56,358 nt of DNA. Source: Caldisalinibacter kiritimatiensis (lineage in GTDB: Bacteria; Bacillota; Clostridia; Tissierellales; Caldisalinibacteraceae). Position 1 is the stretch's first letter. Each line of letters starts with the position of its first letter. The stretch covers positions 1-56,358 of the forward strand of contig NZ_ARZA01000277.1 of the NCBI RefSeq assembly GCF_000387765.1. The letters run 5' to 3'. Shown one piece after another: positions 50,731-56,358 of the stretch. Below the pieces are notes generated by a model. It made no database searches. It was not told where the DNA came from and saw only the letters and a program-made list of their open reading frames with translations. A program made the translations under genes and the position numbers.

Positions 50731-51468
50731 ATGAAAAATAGATATGGACTTTCGAAAAATGAATTTTACAATTTAATAAATATATTAAAAAGTTATTCTA
50801 GAATAATTGAAAAAGTTATTCTTTTTGGTTCTAGAGCTAGAGGGGATTACAAACAAACTTCAGATATAGATATAGCTATAAAATTTAGAGGTAATAACGA
50901 TAAAATTTACAACATTAAGGAAGATATTGCAAAACAAAATATAATATATACATTTGATATAGTAGATTATGATAAAGTGCAGAATGAAAAATTAAAAAAA
51001 TATATAGACAATGAAGGTAAAATTATATTCCTAACTAATAAAGAGGGTGAGGTTATGGTGACTATCAATAAAATAAAAGATAAAATTGAAGATTTAAAGA
51101 AAGCTTTCAAAAAATTAGAAGAAGTTATGAGTAGAGATTATTTTGAAGATGATATTGTCCTAGATGCAGGGATACAAAGATTTGAATTTACGTATGAATT
51201 GTCTTGGAAGTTAATGAAAGTTTACCTTGAATATAATGGGAATCTAGAAGCTACTAGCCCTAGAAAAGCTATAAAAGAGGCTTTTAAAGAAGGATTAATA
51301 AAAGATGGACAAATATGGTTAAAAATGCTTGATGATAGAAATAAAACATCTCATTCTTATGAAGAAGAGAATGCTATAGAAATATTTAATAATGTTAAAA
51401 GTGAGTATATTTACTGTTTTGAAAAGTTCATAGATAGTATGGAAAGAGAAATATCAGTGGAACGCTGA
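50731..51468 (+). CDS. Fused MNT nucleotidyltransferase - HEPN (HI0074-like) protein
   Basis: 245 aa. The N-terminal MNT domain has FGSRARGDYKQTSDIDIAI (G33-S34, D45, D47). The C-terminal HI0074/HEPN-like domain (~110-240) has RFEFTYELSWKLMKVYLE and DDRNKTSHSYEE with Rx4H (R203-H208). These domains are usually two genes of a HEPN-MNT toxin-antitoxin pair, in which the MNT AMPylates the HEPN toxin. An internal ATG at 51055 behind GAGGGTGAG could still start the HEPN part alone. The stop codon lies inside a REP palindrome. Confidence 0.82.
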   Translation: MKNRYGLSKNEFYNLINILKSYSRIIEKVILFGSRARGDYKQTSDIDIAIKFRGNNDKIYNIKEDIAKQNIIYTFDIVDYDKVQNEKLKKYIDNEGKIIFLTNKEGEVMVTINKIKDKIEDLKKAFKKLEEVMSRDYFEDDIVLDAGIQRFEFTYELSWKLMKVYLEYNGNLEATSPRKAIKEAFKEGLIKDGQIWLKMLDDRNKTSHSYEEENAIEIFNNVKSEYIYCFEKFIDSMEREISVER

Positions 51469-51485
51469 ACCCAGTTCGGCGTTCC
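51459..51485 (-). repeat. REP-like palindrome, copy 15
   Basis: CGCTGAACCC / AGTTCGGCG. It provides the Glu-Arg-stop end of the preceding gene. Confidence 0.88.
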
Positions 51486-51613
51486 ACTGACAATATGTTA
51501 GGAAGGATTAATATTATGGTATTATAAACATATGAAATTGTCGATAATAGATAAACAGGCAGACGGACAGGTTCCTTGTCTGGCTAGGATAATTTAATGA
51601 ACAGAGGTGTATT

Positions 51614-54600
51614 ATGTTTAAACTTGATGAATATATCATATTAGACATTTGTGGAAATATAAATACTTATACAAAGGGAAAAAATTATTATTTTAACGAT
51701 AAAGTGAAAAGATTAAAATATGAACCAGGAATGAATTTATTTGAGGCAACAGTTAAAGGAAGTAGGGCCTATAATATAGAGGTTTTATTTGATGATAAAG
51801 GTTATTTTAAGGATGCAAGCTGTACATGTCCTGCCTATGAAAAATATTGGGGATATTGCAAGCATATAGCAGCGGTATTATTTGAAATATTAGATAAAGA
51901 CAGACGTAAAGAGTTTAATGTTCAAAAAACTTCAATAGAAGCAAAGGAAATCATAAATTATTTTAGAAATTTAGATGCTGATAGAAAGATACCTTTAGAA
52001 TTAGAGATTAATTATGAATTTAATCCCTATGGAAATAAAATTGAAAATGTATCATATTTAAGCTTAAGGATTGGAGAAAAAAAGCTTTATAAAGTTAGAA
52101 ATATACAGAAGTTTCTTGAAAGTATTGATTCCATAGAAGAATTATATTTTGGAAAGCAATTTACCTTTGATTTAAGAAAACAGATGTTCAAAGAAGAAGA
52201 TAAGCCAATAATTCGTTTATTGATGGAAATATATAAAAATGAAGAAATTTTAAATAAATTTTCATACTATAATGCCAGAGGTAGTCTTTTAAAAAAGGAT
52301 AAAGTAGTTTTAAATCAATATACTTTAAAAAGATTTTTTGACATAATGAAGGATAGAAAATTCAATGCAAATATCTTAGGTCAAGATTTTTTGAATATTA
52401 GCATATATAATGAAAATATCCCAATAAAATTTGCTTTAGATAAGGAAAAAGATGATTTATTATTAAAAATCAATCCCATAGATAACGAGCTAATACCGTT
52501 AACAACTGATGGAGAGTATTTTTTCACTAATAATAGGATTTATAAGAACTCTGAAAGCTACAGCAGAAACTTTGTGCCATTTTATAATACTATGATAAGA
52601 CAAAAGGATAATGTAGTGAAGATTCCTAAGGAATATAGTGAAGCCTTTATAGCAGAAGTGTTTCCTAAAGTAGAAAAAATAGGTGAAGTAATTGTTGATA
52701 AAAAGGTTGAAGACTCTATATATAAACCAGAATTAAAAAAAGAGGTTTATTTTGATAGAGAAGGAGACAGCATCACTGCTGAGCTAAAGTTTTTATATGG
52801 AGATATAATTATAAATCCATTTTCAAAAAATGGACAAAAGAGTTCAAAGGATAAAAGAATTTTGCTTAGAGATATAGAAAAGGAAAAAGAGCTGATAGAT
52901 ATATTTGAAAAAAGTGAATTCAAGGTAAAAAGTAATCTTATATATTTAAGTGACGAAGAGAGGATATACGATTTTATATATCATGAAATACCAAAGCTAC
53001 AGGAAATAGCTGATATTTATTATTCTGAAGCCTTTAAAAATATGAAAATAAAAGATGCATCTTCATTTTCAGGAGGTGTTAGGCTTAATACAGAAAACGA
53101 TTTGTTAGAGTTTAACTTTCAAATAGAGGGTATAGACAAATCAGAACTAATAGATGTGCTTAATTCTTTAAAAGAAAGGAAAAAATTTTATAAGCTTAAG
53201 GATGGCTCCTTTCTTCCCCTTGATATGGATGAATTACATGAAATATCTAATTTAATAGAGCAATTAGATTTAACAAAAAAGGATTTAGAAAAGGATATAA
53301 TACAACTCCCTAAATTTAGAGCCCTTTATATTGATGAACACATAAAGGATTCAAATTTAAATATAATTGAGAGAAACTTACAATTTAAAGAATTAGTTCA
53401 AAACATAAAGGAGCCCAATGATATAGAATACAAAATACCAAAGAATTTAGATAAAATTTTAAGAAAGTATCAAAAATTTGGATTTAAGTGGCTAAAAACC
53501 CTTAGCACCTATGGCTTTGGAGGCATTCTTGCAGATGATATGGGACTTGGTAAAACACTGCAGGTGTTAACCTTTTTACTTTCCGAAAAAGAAGAAAAGG
53601 GTATAGAGCCTTCTTTAATAATAGCTCCTACATCATTGGTATATAACTGGGTTGATGAGATAGAAAAATTTACTCCCGAATTAAAGGTATTAGCTATATC
53701 CGGTAATAAAAATGAAAGAGAGGAAAATATCGAAAATATAATGGATTATGATGTAGTAGTAACATCTTATCCTCTTATTAGAAGGGATATAGAGCTTTAC
53801 CAAAATACAACCTTTAGATATTGTATACTTGATGAAGCTCAGCATATAAAAAATCCAGCATCACAAAATGCCAAATCAGTAAAAAAGATAAAAGCTAAAG
53901 GATATTTTGCTTTAACAGGTACACCTATAGAGAATTCTTTAACGGAGCTTTGGTCAATATTTTATTTTGTCATGCCTGGATATTTATTTTCCCATAGTAA
54001 ATTTAAGAAAAAATATGAAAAACCTATTGTAAAAGATAAGAATGACCAGGCTTTACAGGAATTAAGTAGACAAATAAGACCATTTATTCTTAGAAGGGTT
54101 AAAAAAGATGTTTTAAGGGAGCTTCCCGATAAAATAGAGCACAAAATAGCAGCAGAGCTTACAACAGAGCAAAAAAAGATTTATCTTGCATATCTTAGTG
54201 AAATAAAGAATGAAATAAGTGAAGAAATCAAAGTTAAAGGCTTTGAAAAAAGTCACATAAAGATTTTATCAGGCCTTACAAGGCTTAGACAAATATGCTG
54301 CCATCCATCTATGTTTTTAGAAAACTTTAAGGGAGGGAGTGGCAAGCTCCTTCTTTTAGAGGAAATAATAGATGAATCAATAGAAGGTGGACATAGAATA
54401 CTTTTATTTTCTCAATTTATAACTATGCTTAATATAATTAAAGAAATGCTAAAAAGAAAAGGAATAGATTACAAATATTTAGATGGCTCTACAGATATAA
54501 AGGAAAGGGGTAAACTGGTCAAATTCTTTAATGAAGGAGAAGGAAATGTGTTTTTAATATCATTAAAGGCAGGAGGAACTGGATTAAACTTAACAGGAGC

Positions 54601-54850
54601 TGATATCGTTATTCATTTTGACCCTTGGTGGAATCCAGCTGTAGAGGACCAGGCTACTGATAGAGCCTATAGATTAGGGCAGAAAAATAAAGTCCATGTA
54701 ATGAAACTTATTTCAAAAGGAACTATAGAAGAAAAGATTTTTAAGCTGCAAGAGAAAAAGAAGGAAATGATAAATGCAGTAATAAAACCTGGAGAAACAC
54801 TAGTAACTAAATTGACAGAAGAAGAAATAAAAGAATTATTTGAAATATAA
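51614..54850 (+). CDS. SNF2-family helicase with SWIM zinc finger
   Basis: 1078 aa. SWIM motif CTCPAYEKYWGYCKH (~68-82), a long bacterial SNF2-associated middle region (~95-600), then the SF2 core: DDMGLGKT (~640), ILDEAQHIKN (~740), ALTGTPIENSLTELW, LLFSQFITML and DRAYRLGQKNKV. ATP-driven remodelling of protein-DNA or polymerase complexes is expected. ACAGAGGTG before the ATG. CAGAC...GTCTG near 51562 forms a small leader hairpin. Confidence 0.92.
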   Translation: MFKLDEYIILDICGNINTYTKGKNYYFNDKVKRLKYEPGMNLFEATVKGSRAYNIEVLFDDKGYFKDASCTCPAYEKYWGYCKHIAAVLFEILDKDRRKEFNVQKTSIEAKEIINYFRNLDADRKIPLELEINYEFNPYGNKIENVSYLSLRIGEKKLYKVRNIQKFLESIDSIEELYFGKQFTFDLRKQMFKEEDKPIIRLLMEIYKNEEILNKFSYYNARGSLLKKDKVVLNQYTLKRFFDIMKDRKFNANILGQDFLNISIYNENIPIKFALDKEKDDLLLKINPIDNELIPLTTDGEYFFTNNRIYKNSESYSRNFVPFYNTMIRQKDNVVKIPKEYSEAFIAEVFPKVEKIGEVIVDKKVEDSIYKPELKKEVYFDREGDSITAELKFLYGDIIINPFSKNGQKSSKDKRILLRDIEKEKELIDIFEKSEFKVKSNLIYLSDEERIYDFIYHEIPKLQEIADIYYSEAFKNMKIKDASSFSGGVRLNTENDLLEFNFQIEGIDKSELIDVLNSLKERKKFYKLKDGSFLPLDMDELHEISNLIEQLDLTKKDLEKDIIQLPKFRALYIDEHIKDSNLNIIERNLQFKELVQNIKEPNDIEYKIPKNLDKILRKYQKFGFKWLKTLSTYGFGGILADDMGLGKTLQVLTFLLSEKEEKGIEPSLIIAPTSLVYNWVDEIEKFTPELKVLAISGNKNEREENIENIMDYDVVVTSYPLIRRDIELYQNTTFRYCILDEAQHIKNPASQNAKSVKKIKAKGYFALTGTPIENSLTELWSIFYFVMPGYLFSHSKFKKKYEKPIVKDKNDQALQELSRQIRPFILRRVKKDVLRELPDKIEHKIAAELTTEQKKIYLAYLSEIKNEISEEIKVKGFEKSHIKILSGLTRLRQICCHPSMFLENFKGGSGKLLLLEEIIDESIEGGHRILLFSQFITMLNIIKEMLKRKGIDYKYLDGSTDIKERGKLVKFFNEGEGNVFLISLKAGGTGLNLTGADIVIHFDPWWNPAVEDQATDRAYRLGQKNKVHVMKLISKGTIEEKIFKLQEKKKEMINAVIKPGETLVTKLTEEEIKELFEI

Positions 54851-54852
54851 AA

Positions 54853-54879
54853 GGAACGATGGACCCGGTTCAGCGTTCC
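54853..54879 (-). repeat. REP-like palindrome, copy 16
   Basis: GGAACGATGGACCC / GGTTCAGCGTTCC with two mismatched stem positions, 3 nt after the helicase stop; reverse-type centre. Confidence 0.85.
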
Positions 54880-54958
54880 TATTAAGTTGGTAGTTTTTTC
54901 GATAAGGTTTTATGATATAATATGTTTAGAAAATATTCAAGGAAGGAGGTAATCCTAG

Positions 54959-55243
54959 ATGGAAGATACACTTAAACAAATTTTAGATAAATTGAATTCA
55001 ATTGAAACTGAAATAAATGGTATAAAAACTGAAATAAATGATTTGAAACAAGGGCAACAAAAAATTGATGAAAAATTAACCGAAACATATGAGCAGGTAG
55101 TTAGAAATACAGAATCCATCGAAGCTGGTAATATAAAACTAAGTAAAATTTCTAATAGTATCGATTATCTAAAATATAAGGAATCGCAACATGAAGAAGA
55201 GCTTTTTACTATCAAGAAAAATTTTATAGAAGTTATAAAATAA
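54959..55243 (+). CDS. 94-aa coiled-coil protein
   Basis: Almost entirely heptad-like: QILDKLNSIETEINGIKTEI, NDLKQGQQKIDEKLTETYEQ. GGAAGGAGG before the ATG. Similar small coiled-coil proteins are common in Clostridia; a related gene starts at 56185. Function unknown. Confidence 0.7.
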   Translation: MEDTLKQILDKLNSIETEINGIKTEINDLKQGQQKIDEKLTETYEQVVRNTESIEAGNIKLSKISNSIDYLKYKESQHEEELFTIKKNFIEVIK

Positions 55244-55252
55244 AAAAATTCT

Positions 55253-55279
55253 GGAACGCCGAACCGGGTTCAGCGTTCC
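55253..55279. repeat. REP-like palindrome, copy 17, within a longer terminator-like palindrome
   Basis: CGCCGAACC / GGGTTCAGCG. Flanking AAAAAATTCT and AGAATTTTT extend pairing to 55244-55288, giving a bidirectional terminator between two convergent genes. Confidence 0.92.
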
Positions 55280-55287
55280 AGAATTTT

Positions 55288-56049
55288 TCAGCTTAATTTA
55301 TATTGGTCAAAATGCTTATCTTTGTACATAAATGCATTTGCAGGACAGGAATGTATGCATCTTTGACAGGATATACAGTTGTTTTTAAAGTCAATTTTAC
55401 CATTATCCATAGTTATATTTACAGTTGGACATTTTTTAACACAGATACCACATTTTATACACTTATCATAGTTGACTGATAAATTCCTTTTGGCCCATCC
55501 CTTTGAATATAGCAAGAAACCTTTGTAGGATATCTTACCCACTATACTTCTTATATTAGAAGAAGGATTTAATTTTTCTTCACCCTTTAAGAACTCACTA
55601 ACTATTTTGCTTACCTTATTTTTAGCAGCTAATTTTACTCTTTTTACATCTTCATTACTGAAGCGTTTAAAAGCTACCACATAGTAGTTATTTGGCATTT
55701 CTATATTTGAAATTATTTTTACTTTAAGTCCTATATTTTCAGCATCTTTTTTAAAGGCATAGGGACCTGGCGCAGATTTTGATGCTTGAGTTGAAAATAT
55801 AATACATGGTCTATTATTACCAGCTTTTATATTATTTTTTACCCAGTTTATAAAGTATTCAGGGAAAACTTCTACATGTATTGGAGCTCCAAATACAAAG
55901 AAGTCATATTGTTTATCACTAAAGTTATCTACATCAGATACATCTATAAGCTTTATTTCTATACTTTGTTTTTTAAACTCTTCTTTAAATAGCTTTGATA
56001 CATATTCAGTATTTCCAGTACCTGAAAAGTAAATGATTGCCCCTTTCAA
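55288..56049 (-). CDS. EFR1-type flavodoxin/ferredoxin protein
   Basis: 253 aa. Flavodoxin-like N-terminus (AIIYFSGTGNTEYVSKLF, FFVFGAPIHVEVFPEYF) and two C-terminal 4Fe-4S motifs (CIKCGICVKKCP, CISCQRCIHSCP). Electron carrier of the cytosol or membrane surface. TTG start behind AAAGGGGAG on the minus strand. Confidence 0.9.
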   Translation of the reverse strand: MKGAIIYFSGTGNTEYVSKLFKEEFKKQSIEIKLIDVSDVDNFSDKQYDFFVFGAPIHVEVFPEYFINWVKNNIKAGNNRPCIIFSTQASKSAPGPYAFKKDAENIGLKVKIISNIEMPNNYYVVAFKRFSNEDVKRVKLAAKNKVSKIVSEFLKGEEKLNPSSNIRSIVGKISYKGFLLYSKGWAKRNLSVNYDKCIKCGICVKKCPTVNITMDNGKIDFKNNCISCQRCIHSCPANAFMYKDKHFDQYKLS

Positions 56050-56184
56050 TTTTAACTCCCCTTTGATGATGGATTTTACACTTCTGATTAATATTATATC
56101 AAATAATGTAAAAATATGCTAGACAAGTATTATAGATTAGGGTATAAGTATGATATAATAAAGGTGATATTAGGGGGTGAAGAG

Positions 56185-56358
56185 GTGGATACAAATCTAG
56201 TAAATCAGTTGAGGACAGTTATTAGAGAGGAATTAGACCCTATAAACAAAAGATTAGAAGTAGTAGAGAACGAGACAAAGAGTATGAACAAAAGATTGGA
56301 AGTAGTAGAGAACGAGACAAAGAGTATGAACAAAAGGCTAGAAGTAGTAGAGAACGAG
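56185..56358 (+). CDS. Coiled-coil repeat protein, cut by the window end
   Basis: GTG start behind GGGGGTGAAGAG; TATAAT at 56154-56159. After VDTNLVNQLRTVIREELDPI it enters tandem 14-residue units NKRLEVVENETKSM (42 nt each, three visible). The 3' end is outside the window. Confidence 0.75.
   Translation, partial: MDTNLVNQLRTVIREELDPINKRLEVVENETKSMNKRLEVVENETKSMNKRLEVVENE

Noticed and set aside
3332-55279. Palindromic repeats as a CRISPR array
   Set aside because: The 27-nt repeats are hundreds to thousands of bases apart, lack regular spacers, and no cas operon is present; the single Cas4-like domain belongs to a phage recombination protein.

Overview
The window is low-GC DNA with strong AGGAGG-type ribosome binding sites, GTG/TTG starts used freely, and mostly plus-strand genes. 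Gene content points to a Clostridia-type Firmicute: clostridial VanZ-like and zinc-ribbon membrane proteins, an EFR1-type flavodoxin/ferredoxin, a Fic protein, and a DUF1492-type phage regulator. No rRNA or tRNA was seen. Species cannot be named from sequence alone.

Layout. (1) 1-3.9 kb: end of a surface-polysaccharide locus (FrhB-like iron-sulphur protein, galE, galU) followed by a VanZ-family membrane protein. (2) 4.1-13.9 kb: a defence-type island. It holds an ImmA/IrrE peptidase, a class III cyclase fused to a Nudix-like domain with a convergent Pycsar-type membrane effector, an Mrr-like nuclease, an ApeA-like HEPN protein, and a three-gene cassette (HEPN protein, 60-aa membrane protein, 426-aa protein). 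The last two of these share a GDMIQ-type motif. The cassette is bracketed by a direct repeat and followed by a truncated galU paralogue and a second VanZ gene. (3) 13.9-30.7 kb: the early half of a prophage: repressor, regulators, antirepressor, SNF2 helicase, VRR-NUC, Cas4-like/AAA fusion, DUF669, family B polymerase, primase-helicase, DUF1492 regulator, MazF-like protein, two tandem structured RNAs, HNH nuclease, RelE/AbrB pair and ParB-methylase. No terminase, capsid, tail, lysis or integrase gene is present. The phage stops inside a gene at a repeat element. (4) 30.7-56.4 kb: a mosaic of accessory genes (YdcF, FRG-domain, HEPN, Rpn, Fic, zinc-ribbon/propeller/lipoprotein operon, RAYT transposase, nucleotidyltransferases, SNF2 helicase, EFR1) with many gene remnants.

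The feature that ties the non-phage DNA together is a 27-nt palindrome (arms GGAACGCTGAACC / GGGTTCAGCGTTCC and variants), seen 18 times including degenerate copies. It is absent from 6.84 to 30.65 kb. Most copies lie within 45 nt of a stop codon and two supply the stop codon. Arm positions co-vary. A REP-associated HUH transposase (RAYT) at 46.5 kb is flanked by copies, so this looks like a REP/RAYT system. Its reading frame is broken by one base near the 5' end. VanZ-gene remnants are repeatedly joined at their 5' side to a palindrome, which suggests that REP-VanZ units have been copied and decayed around this locus.

Best candidates for something undescribed: the HEPN / tiny membrane protein / motif-sharing protein cassette (10.3-13.1 kb), the cyclase-Nudix-like + ImmA + PycTM-like locus (4.1-6.7 kb), the REP/RAYT/VanZ repeat network, and the paired structured RNAs at 26.8-27.1 kb.
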